Of a stretch of 64,000 nucleotides of DNA, positions 10,242 through 22,918 are shown one piece after another. The translations under genes were made by a program, and so were the position numbers. The stretch comes from Trema orientale (lineage: Eukaryota > Streptophyta > Magnoliopsida > Rosales > Cannabaceae): NCBI GenBank assembly GCA_002914845.1, contig JXTC01000229.1, forward strand, positions 278,356-342,355, written 5' to 3'. The notes beneath the pieces are model-generated. The model made no database searches. It was given only the letters and a program-made list of their open reading frames with translations, and was not told the DNA's origin. Position 1 is the stretch's first letter. Each line of letters opens with the position of its first letter.

Positions 10242-10796
10242 TCATGTTTGGTACACCGTATAACAACTTTACTTTGTTTGATTGTACTTTTATATTATAC
10301 TATTTAATACGACATCAAAATTTATTATAATACGAATAGTATCATCTAATACGAAAAAGAAAAGTTTATATTATAACATAGTATTGTATAATACTCTTTA
10401 TCTTTAATTTTCATATCATCACTTTCTCTTTCATTAATTTCTATCTCATCATTTTCTCTCTACTTCCTTTCTCTCACATCACTTTATTCCTTTTAAAAAT
10501 GATTTTTTTTTTCTGAATAAATTTAAGTGGTATTTTTCTAAATCAATTTTTAAAAGTGATATTTTTTGAAAATAACATGTAAAAGTAGTAATTTTAGAGT
10601 GGTAATTTCTAAATAATTTTTAAAAAATAAAATTTTCTAATTAAATTTTAAAAGTAGTATTTTTTAAAAATTAACTTTTAATCCAACATATTAATACAAT
10701 GCAAAACCAAACACACGATTGTAATAGAATAATACAATATAACACAACCTAATACAATACATTATAATAAAATACAATGCGGTACACCAAAGTGAT
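10242..10796. mobile_element. TIR element (MITE-like)
   Basis: The left end TTTGGTACACCGTATAACA and the reverse complement of the right end TTTGGTGTACCGCATTGTA match at most positions, forming imperfect terminal inverted repeats around about 550 bp of AT-rich, non-coding DNA. No clear target duplication; superfamily not assigned. Confidence 0.5.
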
Positions 10797-10799
10797 CTA

Positions 10800-11329
10800 A
10801 ATGGCATCCCGCATTTTATATCACTCTCTTTTCCTGAAGATATTTGGCCACCAGATAGGCTTCGTTAGTTCGTTATAAAAGCTTGATAATTGTTCTTGGC
10901 GCAAAAACCTCCGTGCTCATCGTTTTTGATAATGTCCCCGTGCAAAATTTTGACGTTCATGGATTTTTTTTTTTCCTTTTGAGATTATTGTCGTTTTATG
11001 TCCATATGTTGTTAGTTTATGTCGTCTTTGTACTTTATTGTCGTTTTCGAGGATATTGACCCTTTTTAATCTTAATGTCGTCTTACATAACGTCGTTTTT
11101 CCATGGTTTTTGTCGTCCTTTGCAAAAGATGAAATTATGACACAAAAATTTATAAAAGTTTAATCTAACTATTTTTTTTGCAAATTAGTTATTTTTCTTA
11201 ATTGTACTTATCGTGCTATTATTCGTGTCTATCATGCCATGTGCTTTGTTTGTGCGTATTCATGTGTCGTGTTGGTCCCAACACATTCACTTATCATACG
11301 TCGGTCATGCCACAGTTATTAATTGTGAA
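10800..11329. other. Intergenic
   Basis: Contains several copies of a GTCGTTTT/GTCGTCTT-type word between 10990 and 11120, but no gene or clear element. Confidence 0.4.
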
Positions 11330-12095
11330 AATTAGGCTTTGTATGATATTTTTAGAAGGATTTCTAACATTTTTATCTATAAAAACCTAAAAAAATTACA
11401 AAATACGGAGGTCATGCTTTTTTTTTTTTCAAATTTCCGTACAGTTTTTATTAGAAAAATATCACTTTTAAATATTTTTTAGAAAAATACCATTTTTAAA
11501 ATGGTTACTGGTTACCAATTTCTGAAAACTAATTATTGGTTATAAATACCTTTGGTTACTAATTACTAGTGTTCGAAAACTAATTGCCAGTTACTAGTCA
11601 CTATTTTAAAAAAATGAATGACATTTTTATAAATATTTTTTTGGAAATGGTATTTAATAAAAACCATACCGTACTTGAAAAATGCAAACCACCGTATTTT
11701 TAATTTTTTTTTCTAAAAATGTCGTACAATGTCTAATTTCTCATGTTTAGAAAAATATTTGAAAAATACAGTGGACTTTGTTTTTTATAAATCGGGTACG
11801 GTTTTTATTACAAAAATGTCATTCTTTAAAAAAAATTTTAGAAAAATGACATTTTAAAATAGTAATCAATAACTAATTTCTAGAAACTGGTAATTAGTAA
11901 TTCAATGTATTTATAACTGGTATATAATTGATAACTAACAACTATTTTAAAAATAGTATTTTTCAAAAATATTTTTAAAAAGTGATAGTTTTCTAATAAA
12001 AACAATAGAAAAATTAGAAAAAAAAACTACCTCCGTATTTTTGTAATTCTTTTGGATTTTTATAGTTAAAAGTGTTAGAAACCCTTATTAAATCG
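11330..12095. mobile_element. Pair of inverted foldback elements
   Basis: Two AT-rich units lie back to back. Their outer ends are inverted copies: TCTATAAAAACCTAAAAAAA near 11372 against its counterpart near 12045-12075. Each has a core of ACTGGTAAnTAGTAAC-type palindromes (around 11500-11610 and 11870-11945) and a CGGTTTTTATTA-like block. A third copy is at 49050-49445. No ORF and no firm target duplications. Confidence 0.5.
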
Positions 12096-12516
12096 TGTTA
12101 TGCCTCTCCATTATTGCTGGGTCCATTATTGCTGGCCTATTTTGGAATCACTAGTCCGTATACATGAAAAAAGGACTTAAAATTTAACTAAAAATTAGTG
12201 AGGTCATTTTTCAATTGAACCAAAGGAAAGAGACTAATTAATTATTCCCCTCCTTCCCTCTTTTTTTTCAGGAAATATTTCCCCTTCTTTTCAAACCCCT
12301 TAATTGATTTTGTTTTTATAGAATTTTTGCTCAACGGGGAGTAAGAGAGTTCATTCTAAAAAATATATATATATAAAAAGGCATAAATATTCTTTAAGAA
12401 AAAAAGGATATATAATTGACATCCAGCGTAAATTTCTCTAATTTCCTAATCAAACCTAGTTTCCTAATAATTTTTTTTTTTTTTTTAAATAAGACGGCTA
12501 ATGGAATTGATAAATT
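12096..12516. other. Intergenic
   Basis: AT-rich with poly-T runs and a tandem doubling of GGGTCCATTATTGCTGG-like sequence near 12105-12135. No gene seen. Confidence 0.4.
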
Positions 12517-12533
12517 AACAAGTCCTTTACTTT

Positions 12534-12690
12534 TTTTTTTAAAAAGTGAGGCTTAACTAATGACCACCACTTACTACAAATTAAAGGAAAATGGCACACA
12601 CACACATTACCAAGGTTTGAACCCCTGACCCCCCAAACAAACACACACAACCCTCAAACCTTGGACCAACTGAGCTAACCCCAGTTGGCC
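12534..12690 (-). mobile_element. tRNA-derived SINE with 17-bp target duplication
   Basis: Read on the minus strand, the element starts at 12690 (GGCCAACTGGGG) and carries a pol III A box (TTAGCTCAGTTGG) and a B box (GGTTCAAACC) at tRNA-like spacing. It ends in an A-rich tail. The flanks are identical 17-bp repeats of AACAAGTCCTTTACTTT at 12517-12533 and 12691-12707. This is the full signature of a SINE insertion. It lies about 100 bp upstream of the F-box gene's first exon. Confidence 0.9.
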
Positions 12691-12805
12691 AACAAGTCCT
12701 TTACTTTAAACAGTCTAGAATTCTTTACAGCCGAAGGATTCATTAACGCCCTAGAAGAAGAGGGGGAAAAAAAGAAAAGAAAAAAAGAAGAGGCAATAAT
12801 TATCT

Positions 12806-15223
12806 ATGGTCCTTGAAATCATGGACGAAGGTACGTGTACGTAACTACAATTTTCTGCAGTTTTCATGTGTTTATTGCTATTCATACATTATTTTCTCTA
12901 TTTTGTTAGATCTATGTTTGTCTTGATTGATGTTAATGGATCAACCATTGAAAATTTGTGATGGGGTATTTTTTACAGAAGAGGATATATTTGTTACCAA
13001 TATATTACTTATAGTTTTAATACATGCTGAAAATCTTTATGCTCCCATTAGATCTACTGTGCACCTTCTCCCATTAAAGTCTTTTATCGTGTCTTCTTCC
13101 TCTATTATCCCAACAGCCAGAACCAAATCGACCTCTCTATTTTGTCGAAAATAAATTAAAAACAGAAATAGACAGAAAATAAGAAGTTATTTTTCCCTCA
13201 TATTTAATCATCATACCCAAATTAAGATGGCGCTAGTTGGCTAATAATGGAGTTTTGCAAAGTAACATCTTGTTTCGCAAATCCATTTTTTTTTTAATTT
13301 TTTCCCTTAATCCTTTGAAATAATCTTTTATTAGATAATATCTTAAGAAAATGATATATATATATATCGTTTTTTGACAAGGATATTTTAGAATTTTGTT
13401 CGCTGAATATTGAAATTCCTCTACCCTCTAGAACTAAAAAGATTCAATCTATGTAGTAGACAATGATTAACAGATGACAAAATTCATCCATAAAACAATG
13501 TTCATTAATTTTGGAGATCTATTCTAGTTGCTCCTCTTCTCCCAATCTTCTAGGGAGAGCAAGAACTGGATATTTTTAAAAAATTGTATTTCTTATTTAT
13601 CTTTTCTTAACATTTATCTAAGTCTGGGCACGATGATTAGATATGGTATTTGATTACATTATTTGACACAATAAAATCATAGATACAATATAGGGAAAAA
13701 AAAAAAAAAACCAACCACTTTCTTGAGTATCCCTTGCACAAATTTTTTTCCCCGAATATTTTATAGTAATTTTATTTATTATTGTTATACACTATTCCGC
13801 TATATTTATGAACATGCATGAGCCCCATGAAGATTATGTGATATTTTTCTGTTTTGAGTCTAGGAATCCACTTTCCTAACTTGCAAAACAATTAAAGTAA
13901 CGATGGCAACTAAAGAAACAAAAAAAAAATAAAAAATCAAGGCTGTAATTGATAATATTTTGTTGTGAGGGTAGTTTACAATATGATTAATAGTTAAAAA
14001 GCTATTTAATTAATTTCTCTTTAGAATAATAAAGTTCAAAATCATCTTATACTATTGTTTTCTTTTTAGATTGGGCTGGCCTTCAAGAGCACCTTTTAGT
14101 CTCAATTTTAAAGAAATTGAAGTCGTGGATAGATTTTTTACGATTTGGCATTGTATGTGTTTCATGGCATTCTTTGATAAAAGACAAGCATATTAAACAA
14201 AGCAAAACATTTCGCCACCATTATGTTCCAATGCTTTTATTTCCAAGCGAAGAAGAAAATACTTGGAGCATATATAATGCCATTGATGAAAACTTTTTAG
14301 ATTTGAAGTTATCTTTGTTATATAATAAGCATTTCAGTGGCTTCTCACAAGGATGGTTAGTGGTTGTGAATGAGGACTATACAGTAACACTTCATAGACC
14401 TTACTTTAAATCCAAGGGGGATATAATTGATATAAATACAAGTGTTCAGCTTCCATGTTTGTTTCCTCCTAAGTCATACGATCCTTTACCAGAAGAAGAT
14501 GATTATGAAAGTATATATGAAGGTTGCGATTATCACATTGTGAGGGCTTTAATTATAGGTGATCCACTAAAAAGTACAAAGGATTGCATTATCATTGTGA
14601 TATATAGCTTGCAATACAAATTAGCAAGTATTAGATATGGGAAAGACACAACATGGACAAAAATTAAAAGTGATCAATTTCGTTTTTATAGGGACTTGGT
14701 GCATTATAAGAATCAAGTATATTCTCTAGACTGTTATGGCAAACTTGTATCTTTTGACCCATGTAATGCAATTATAAAATTGGTTGCACCTCAGGTTGAA
14801 CATCTCAGAGGAACTATGAATAGCTATCTTGTAGTGTCATGTGGAGAGTTGCTGAATGTTGAAAGATATATTTATTTTTCAGAAGACTGCTCTGAACGGA
14901 TGACAAAAATGTTTAGAGTTTTCAAAATGGATTTTGGTGAAGCTAAGTGGATTGAGAAAAGAAGTCTTGATGATGTTGCTTTGTTTGTTGGTGACAATTC
15001 ATGTATATCTATCTTGGCAGTTGATTTCAAAATTCAAGCAAATTGCATATATTTTACTCATGATGTGTCTCATCTTTCAACTCCAACTAAAGATTCTTGT
15101 GATGTGGGAGTATACGATATGAAAACTGCCAGTATTAAGTTACACTACAATTTAGACTCTTCTTCATTCCACAGGATCTACAAGCGAGCTCCAATTTGGA
15201 TTGCACCACCAATCAAATATTAG
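12806..15223 (+). CDS. F-box protein with DUF295 domain, two exons
   Basis: The second exon (14070-15223) starts after the acceptor TTTTTAG and reads WAGLQEHLLVSILKKL, then FLRFGIVCVSWHSLI, an F-box that would bind Skp1 in an SCF ubiquitin ligase. A DUF295-type region follows (HFSGFSQGWLVVVNEDYTV, then LHRPYF), ending WIAPPIKY. The frame has no ATG before the F-box inside this exon. A matching first exon is 12806-12830: ATG codons at 12806 and 12821, in the same frame, leave one base before donor GTACGT, and joining gives MVLEIMDE-D-WAGLQ. That yields 392 aa (387 from the second ATG), a normal family length. The intron is 1.24 kb. The exon-1 assignment is inference; the exon-2 identity is firm. 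Target substrate unknown. Confidence 0.8.
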
Positions 15224-15676
15224 TCTTGTCTATCTTTGGTATCTTTGGTATTAGTCTTGTCTAACATATTTCTCTGAGTTGGAGTCGTACATTTTCTGTA
15301 TTAATTTCTAGAAGTAAGTTTAATTATTCTTGTGATAAGATTTTGATAATAAATATTTTAAGAGTTCAATAATTATTTTCATTTACATTTTTCTTGTAAG
15401 GGGCCACTATTTGTCTTATGTCATAAGTGACAAAGTGTAAGATTCAAATCTCTCATTGCTAATTCAAAAAATAGTAATATATGTAAAAAGAAATACTAAG
15501 TTCTTGTAGTAAGTGTTATAAATAAAGGATTATTAATTAGATATTATTTAAACATTGGACCTATAATATGAGGTTTTTTTTTTTTATTCTCAGGATTATT
15601 TTAGTAATATTATGTACTTCCAAACCCTAGCTACTCTTATAAATAGAGAGCCATGGTAATAATTATAAGGTGAGCC

Positions 15677-16207
15677 AAAACCCTATTCTCTCTCTATACA
15701 TGCTTCTCTCTCTCAAAAAAGAAGCTCCACTACTGCTTTCACAAAGACCGGAGAGGGAGCATCTTCTTCTCATTCTCTCCGTCTCCTCCTCCTCCTTCCT
15801 GTTCTCTTGCGGGGATGATAGATTTTTTCGACTTTTATTTAGTTTTATAATAAGTCCAGATATAGATGTGGTTTATAGTACCACCTTTTGTGTAGATTTG
15901 AAATCTGTTTACCAGATCTTGAATTTGAAATTTTCTTCTTTGATTTAGATCTGTCAGGCGGATAAGTTGTGGATCTCAATTAGTGTTGGAATCATATAGT
16001 CTACTCCACCAAGAATGCAATCTAGGAATAGGTGTTGAGGCAATAATTTACTGGTGGTCCTTGTTATCTTCTTTTTTTGGAGAATTATGGTAACCCATAA
16101 ATCTTACTGCTATTGTATTTGTGATCTACTTTTTGTCTCTTTTTTTGAGGAGTTTGAAGTTGTAATCCTTATCATCATACTATAATTGAAGGTTAATAAT
16201 AATAATA
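15677..16207 (+). mobile_element. LINE-like non-autonomous retroposon, copy B
   Basis: Matches the minus strand of 6081-6738 along its length and ends in a TAA repeat (16193-16210). It is flanked by ATAAGGTGAGCC (15665-15676) and ATAAGATGAGCC (16208-16219), a 12-bp target duplication with one mismatch. It begins further in than copy A, as expected for 5' truncation. The 92-codon ORF across its CT-rich leader is a by-product. It sits about 450 bp downstream of the F-box stop codon. Confidence 0.7.
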
Positions 16208-16219
16208 ATAAGATGAGCC

Positions 16220-17230
16220 TCCACTTTTTTCCCTCGTCATTTTTGTGTCTACTCTTTTACTCTCTATTTGATTATCTTATAGTATTGTTGTATACTACTA
16301 TAATCATTACAACAATCTCATAATAACTACTCGATTTGTTGCGTTAATAAGCCGATTTAGAATATGAGGGATTGCTTGATTAATCCAGGGTGGCTTGTGA
16401 GGTAAGTATATAAATAATAACCTCTAATAGTAGCCTAGCCGATCTATACACAATATTAATCTTTGTATATTCATCGGCTAATACTTATACCGATTGATGA
16501 AATATGTGCAAAAATTAATCGGTATTTAGATTTGGCTTATGAGCATGTTTTTAATAAAAAATGTATATTAATATTATCGTGTATATCTGAGTTGATGTTT
16601 TTTCTTTTCTTTGGTATATTTTACGATGTTGTTTCTTGAAGAACTGAACTATATCTATAATTGTTACATAGTATTAAGAACAAGTTTTCCATTGAGTTAC
16701 AATTCTGTGTGAATAAAAGTAATTAATTAATTGATGTTAGGCTTATATTATATATATATGCATAATTATATAAAATCGCGTCTGATTAATTGATACTTAG
16801 CTTATATTGTATATATCATATCTATACAAAACCTTTCTGCATTGTTTTTCTCCATGTTTAGTTATTCTCGATAAATAGATAACTTTATATTTGAATCACA
16901 GTATTTTTAGAATTCAATTTATCATCCTATTTTTCTAGTATATTTTGTAATAATGCTTATGTGTTGTAAATTATGATCTTGATTTTTATTATCGATACGT
17001 ACACGACAATAATTTTAGTATCAAGATATAAATTTAAGCATTTTTCGTCATACATATTTAGTTATTTGTTTAATTAGTCACATCTATTTGCGAAAGAATG
17101 CAATTCTATATTTACCATGGTTTAATTTAATATGCTATTTTGTCAAAAAAAAATTATATATGAACTATATTCATTTGTGTGCAAATTATTATAGTATACT
17201 GAATTCTTAATTATTTCTATATATATTATG
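16220..17230. other. AT-rich intergenic stretch
   Basis: No coding signal; could include the leader of the copia remnant that follows. A partial local duplication occurs (TGATGTTAGGCTTATATTAT at 16732 and a similar copy near 16790). Confidence 0.4.
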
Positions 17231-20057
17231 CAATCAGTTGGGAGATGAAAAGTTATCCAAACTCGAGTTTAATGCTCTTGAACTAAATGAGAACAATTAT
17301 TGATGCGGATCCTTGATATTGAAATGCATATAGATGCCAACAAATTAGGTGAGACTATTAAGGAAAGAAATAAGGTATTGGCCTAAAAGTATGATGAAGA
17401 TTATGATATTATTCAGGTGTTATTTAAGTGAGAATTTAAAAGCTAAATACCTCACAATAAAGGATCTCAAATATCCTCTAGAAAAGCTTTAAGGAGCAAT
17501 ATGATCACATGATATTCGTGATCCTATCACATGTCAATATATTTGGCTATACTAGTGCTTATAGGACTTTAAGTCCATTTCAGAGTACAATTTAGCCATA
17601 TTAAAACCTATCTCACAACTAAATAGTGATAAGATAATAAAGCACAGTACTTGAGAATTTATGTACAATTTTTATGCTTCTAACATGCTCATGCAGTAGT
17701 TACTTATTGCTTGTCTTTTGGTGGCTAAGAAGAACAATGTGTTACTGATGAAGACTATATAATGCACTTCAATAGTCCCATAAGTGAATGTATCATGTAA
17801 TCACATGCGTAATAAATGTGGACAAAGTAGAAATAATGGATATGATTATTGACATACTCATATAAAATACTTGTGAATACCCACCAGAAGAGGAGGACGA
17901 ATAATGAGTAAGCAAGCCCAGAAACTGAAATGTGGAGTATGTTTGTTGAAGATGTAAATGGAAGAGCCATTGGAGCCATACCTGTCATACCCCTAGACAT
18001 CTATTTGAGTTGTAACAGAAGTACATACCTAAGATTAAGGTCCATTTAGTGAATAATGCACACCTTGAAAGGGAATTAATCCATGCGGAGGATATAACCC
18101 AGCTAAATCAATGACTCCTATTTCGACTCCCAACAGGAGTAATTGAACTTAAATATTCTTGTGTCATTTATTGTTGATTTTTCAAATGTGTTTGTATAAT
18201 TCTTGGATATTGTTTTTAGTTTTTTTTTTTAATTTATTTACCTGAATTATTCTATACTACAATATCTATATGTCATCTTATTGTTATTTTTGCAATGAGC
18301 ATTATTGGAAACGATGCAAAATCAAATACCTGTGGAGAGACAAATTCGAAGCATGTGTTTAGCAGATTATGCAATTAAGCATATTATCTTATAGAATAGT
18401 AAATACTTTATGAACCTGTCTTATTATGAAGGTTATATGAATATGACTTCAGGAAAAGTTACATAAATATGACTTCAGGCATTGCTAAACAAATAGAGGG
18501 ATCTAGAAGAGCTTCTATCTTGCTACTTATGAAAACTGAGTTCCTTATTAATAATAAATTATATTCACTCCAATTCTGACATAATTTATTGAGCTTTAAT
18601 GATACATACCTAAATGGTTTTTTAGTAGAAATATGAATTCAGAGTAGTAAGCAATTTCTATATATCACTTCCACTAAAGGCTCCACAAGATTATATTGCA
18701 TGTTCATACATAAGACTGAAAGACATGTTGCTTTGAACTTAAAGTTCAATCATTAAACCCTGGAACTTTGGTGTGACCAATTGAGTCATCATGAGTCTAG
18801 TATGATGAATCGAACTTTTTGACAATTATATTAGATATTCACTTAAGAATCAGAATATTCTTTCGTATGAATTTTATGTTACGTGTGCTAAAGGCAAATT
18901 AGTTATAAGACAGTTGTTGAAACTCTTGCATTTTTGCAATGGATCCATAGGGATATCTATAGACCAATCATCAGCCATGTCGGTCATATTATGATTGTGA
19001 TAGATGTCCCGATGTATTGGTTTTACGTTAGTCTGTTATCTATTCGAAATATAACCTTTGCCAAACTACTTGCTCAAATTATTGGATTATTAGCACAATT
19101 CCCAGATTATCCGATTAAGTCTAGTAGACTTTATAATGCTAGTGAATTTTCTCCCAATCATTTGAGGATAATTATCTGATAATTGGGATAGCTATTGAGT
19201 ATTTTTTAGTCCATATATATACAAACATTGACCTGGAAGAGTCATTAACTAAAAGTCTAAAGTTCATCTCTAATTTTGAATTTGAAATTTCCTTTTTGCT
19301 GTTTAGGAATATGCTATTATGCACATAACAGTCCTAATTCGGATTCAGCCATCTACATATCATATGTAACCCCTCTTACAACTTGTATATCAGCATGAGC
19401 CTAATATTTCTTATCAGCAATTTTTTGGTTTAGGCCATACTTATTTCTACATATATATGTATCGATAATACCACCTCAACGTATGGATACAAAGAGGAGA
19501 TTAAGTATTTATTTTTATTATGAGTCCCTTCAATTTTTGAGTATTTGGAGCTCCCGACAAGAAATTTATTTACTGCATGATTGTTAATTTGAAAAGGCAT
19601 ATTTCCTGACATTAGGTGGAGGAAAAGCACTTATAGTGCTGAAGAATGTTGAGAAATTTTCTAGAAGGAAGACCAACTAAGTAATTTGGATTTTCGTGCA
19701 AGTAAGAGTGAACTAAAAGTTCAAAAAATCATAAAATTACAACTCAACTGCTAAATACATTTACATATGCTATAGGAGTGACAAAGTCTCATATTCGTTT
19801 TGCTAGTGCCCCAATGAGGATTATGATCCCTATCAACAATAAATGACTACTCAAGCTTGAAGCACACCAAAAGTGTAGATAGCCAATTAAGGTTAAAGAT
19901 ACGAATTTTGCAAAAAATAAAAGCAGCGTCACTTAGAGCTCCTGAAGAAAAACATTCTTATGAGAAAGATCTTAGTTAAAGAGCTCTAGCTAATGATGTG
20001 ACAACGAAATAATTAGATCCTCCAGACATGGCTTATAGAGTAGATGTGATCAATGGT
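17231..20057 (+). mobile_element. Dead Ty1/copia retrotransposon (gag and integrase remnants)
   Basis: Broken frames still read like a copia polyprotein in the right order. Gag: KLEFNALELNENNY, then EMHIDANKLGETIKERNK; a CCHC-knuckle region near 17940-18015. Integrase: WIHRDIYRPIISHVGHIMIV and FAKLLAQIIGLLAQFPDYPI, with the conserved DN..EF reduced to YNASEF (18934-19179). Many stops and shifts interrupt it, and no reverse transcriptase/RNase H or paired LTRs are recognisable. The right end runs directly into an F-box 3' fragment at about 20058. Confidence 0.7.
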
Positions 20058-20578
20058 GTGTCTCTGCTCGTAACTCCAACTAAAGAATCTTATGATGTGG
20101 GAGTATACAATCTGAAAACTGCAAGTATTAAATTACATTACAATTTAGACTTTACTTCATTTCACTAGATCTAGAAGTGATCTCTAATTTGGATTGCACC
20201 ACCATCCAAATATTAGTTTTGTTTATCTTTGGCATTTTTCATTCTCTTTTAGAAATAGCTAGCATATTTCTTAGGGTTGGAATTATACAATTTCTATATT
20301 AATTTCTTCAATAAGTAAATTTAATTATTCCTATTAAAAGATTTTAATAATTAATTTTATAAGAGTAAAAGTAATTTTCTTCATTTACATTTTTCTTGTA
20401 AAGAGCCAGTACTATTTGTCTTGTGTCACAAGTAACAAAGTGTAAGATCCAAATTTCTCACTCCTAATTCAAAAAATAGTAATATACATAAAAAGAAATA
20501 TTAAGCTTTTGTAGTAAGTGTTATAAATTAAAGATTATTATGTGGATAGTACGTAGACACTATTGGACCTATAAATGA
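20058..20578 (+). pseudogene. Duplicated 3' end of the F-box/DUF295 gene
   Basis: This segment repeats about 15065-15573: the last 50 or so codons of the F-box gene plus its 3' flank. Shared words include AACTCCAACTAAAGA, GATGTGGGAGTATAC and TTTGGATTGCACCACCA. A TAG at 20167-20169, where the intact gene has AGG, ends the frame early. There is no F-box half, so it is a non-functional fragment. It may derive from a segmental duplication with the copia element inserted between, or from a second F-box gene truncated by the element. Confidence 0.8.
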
Positions 20579-20732
20579 GGACCATAACTCTAATAGTGAC
20601 TTTATATACTGCCATGTTGAGTATCTATCTAACCCAACTAGGTAGACTAATTGGGTATCATATTTAGTATTCATACCCAATTGGATACTCTGACCAACCC
20701 AAATAAATCACTTAACTAGGTCTGCTTAGGAT

Positions 20733-20870
20733 AAGTTAAATCATTAGTACTAAATCAAATGTTTATTATCTTCAAAATAAGAGTGAGTAAGATTAAAATC
20801 TTAATTTTAATCAAATGTTTGTTATCTTCAAAATAAGAGTGAGTAAGATTAAAATCCTAATTTCTCAACA
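20733..20870 (+). repeat. Tandem duplication, about 65 bp
   Basis: AATCAAATGTTTATTATCTT (20752) and AATCAAATGTTTGTTATCTT (20810) begin two adjacent copies that both run through AAATAAGAGTGAGTAAGATT. Confidence 0.8.
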
Positions 20871-21187
20871 ATCTCTCCTTTTTTGATGATGACAAAGATT
20901 GATTTATGAGATAAAAGAATTATATGCAATAAGGATATGAAAATATAAAATTTGGCAATTATTGTTATATGTGGCCCACGTAGGAAATACAATTTCCTAA
21001 CAATACTCTCACCTTCTTTTAGTGAGGCCAAGAAGCTAATGAAACGATGGCAAGATTTCAATAAATAGAATTTTCATATCACACGAATCTCAATTCAAGC
21101 TCATACCCATAAACCAATATTGTCATTTCATCAAACCTTATACGAACTTGAATTCTAATAAAGTATTTAAAAAGCTCTAAGAAACAA

Positions 21188-21305
21188 AATATTCGCAACA
21201 TTACAATATAGAAACAAATTAATATAAAACCTTCGACATACTACTTTTTCGCAACATTACAATATAGAAACAAATTAATATAAAACCTTCGACATACTAC
21301 TTTAT
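21188..21305 (+). repeat. Tandem duplication, 59 bp
   Basis: Two adjacent near-identical copies from TTCGCAACATTACAATATAG through ACCTTCGACATACTACTTT (about 21191 and 21249). Surrounding 20580-21920 is AT-rich with no gene seen. Confidence 0.85.
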
Positions 21306-21921
21306 TACTAGTTAACAAAGTTCTCAAATAAAAATATTAGAAAAGTATTAGTAATAATACTAACGATAAAAAAAATAAAGAAAAAATTTAGAGCCTGAAT
21401 TGGAAGATGAATACTCACACATAAATTATATTTATAACAGGTATATATATTAAGCAGATAAAAATACAAGGAGTAACATTGAAGGTTGTATTAAATGATA
21501 AGAAAAATAATAATATGACCTTTCAATATAGATTTTAGTGATTTCTCAACTTTTGAGATACATACCTTACAACATTTCTCTAGATTAGTCAAACAATCTC
21601 GTATTGACAGCATATTGTAAAGCACCTTATTAATGTAGTAGATCGAATAAAAAGTATGAGACCGTCATTTATAACAACACTATAAAGGAATATAATAGAA
21701 AATAGAGATAGAAACAAAGAAATATAGATCAACTTATTAATGCATTGGATGGAGTAGCAATTATGAAATCGTCGCTATAGTCGTTATAATAATAACAATA
21801 CTATAAATCATTATAAGAGACAAAGATAGATGTAGAGAAGAAAAGTGGATGCTTATAATATTATTATAACCATACCTCGTTATTTGTAAGAATAACTTGG
21901 GTTTTGGTTTACACGATATCA

Positions 21922-22499
21922 CTGATGTAAAGTGGGTCGGGCCGGCCTATATTTGATAAAAGGCCTATATTTGATAAAAGCCCATATGGGCTTTACATTG
22001 GGACTATGACTTGTTCTCCTAAAATGTGGGTATGTCCGACCCATATTCTTATTAAGGGACCTAACACAATCTACATTTTATGCATGTCTAAATGGGACAT
22101 GCCTAAGTGGACTGTGCCTATGCGGGCCGAATATGGGCCACAATGTAGGCCTAATTTCGTTGTTGTTCTATGCTTTAAAATATCAAATATGTACTTATGT
22201 GGATGAAAATATAGACCTAAAACTCATTTTCATATTCTTTTAAAATTTGAATAAATTAAAAATAAACAAAAATATATAAATAAATAATATTAAAAAAATA
22301 TAAATAAAAATATTTAATTAAGATTTTATAAAATTTTAGTTAAAAAAATATATTTAAAACTATATATAGAACGACTAAATATGGGCCATATCAGGCCGAG
22401 TCTATTGATGAGGCCTAACCCGACCCATATTATATGTAACGGGCCAACTCAGGCCTACATTAATGTGGGCTGGGCCGGTACCATGCTTTTTGACATCTC
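21922..22499. mobile_element. GGGCCGG-type TIR element
   Basis: The left end GATGTAAAGTGGGTCGGGCC and the right end, read in reverse complement (GATGTCAAAAAGCATGGTACC then GGCCCAGCCC), form imperfect inverted repeats. Several GGCCTA/TAGGCC words sit in both arms. The interior is AT-rich. The ORF at 22006-22206 lies in the left arm and is not a gene. No clear target duplication. Confidence 0.45.
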
Positions 22500-22918
22500 T
22501 AATTACTAGATTAAAAATCCTTTATATTATAGATCCATTGGAGTTTAAAAAATATTCACATCATAATCGCTAACAACAGCATTTTACTTTTTGCTGTGTT
22601 CAAGAATTCTAAATGTAAAACCAATTGTTTACCTTGTATACTATTGTTTTAAGTACGGGCTAATACAGACATTTCAACTTTAACAAGTGACGAGTATCAA
22701 AACAAATAAAAAACACTGGTATAAAACAAAATGGCATCCATCAACTTTTCCCAATTTCCGGGCCGAAATCCGTACTAAACTAGCCCAATAGCCCACCGAT
22801 AGCACACGTCAATACCAATAGGGAAAGCGGCTATTAGCATTAGACAATTAGCAAAGAATAGAGAGAGAAGCCAATCGAAGAAGAATAGAGATAGAGAGAA
22901 AGAGGAGGAGCAGCAGCA
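22500..22918 (+). promoter_or_regulatory. Promoter and leader region of the complex I subunit gene
   Basis: Upstream of the ATG at 22919 lies a purine-rich leader (22855-22917, many AGAGA words). No clean TATA box is seen. The region contains no other gene. Confidence 0.35.

Noticed and set aside
12927-13154. 75-codon ORF in the F-box gene intron
   Set aside because: No family resemblance and it lies wholly within the proposed 1.24 kb intron.
15670-15948. 92-codon ORF downstream of the F-box gene
   Set aside because: It starts in the flanking duplication and runs through the CT-rich leader of retroposon copy B; not conserved with copy A as protein.
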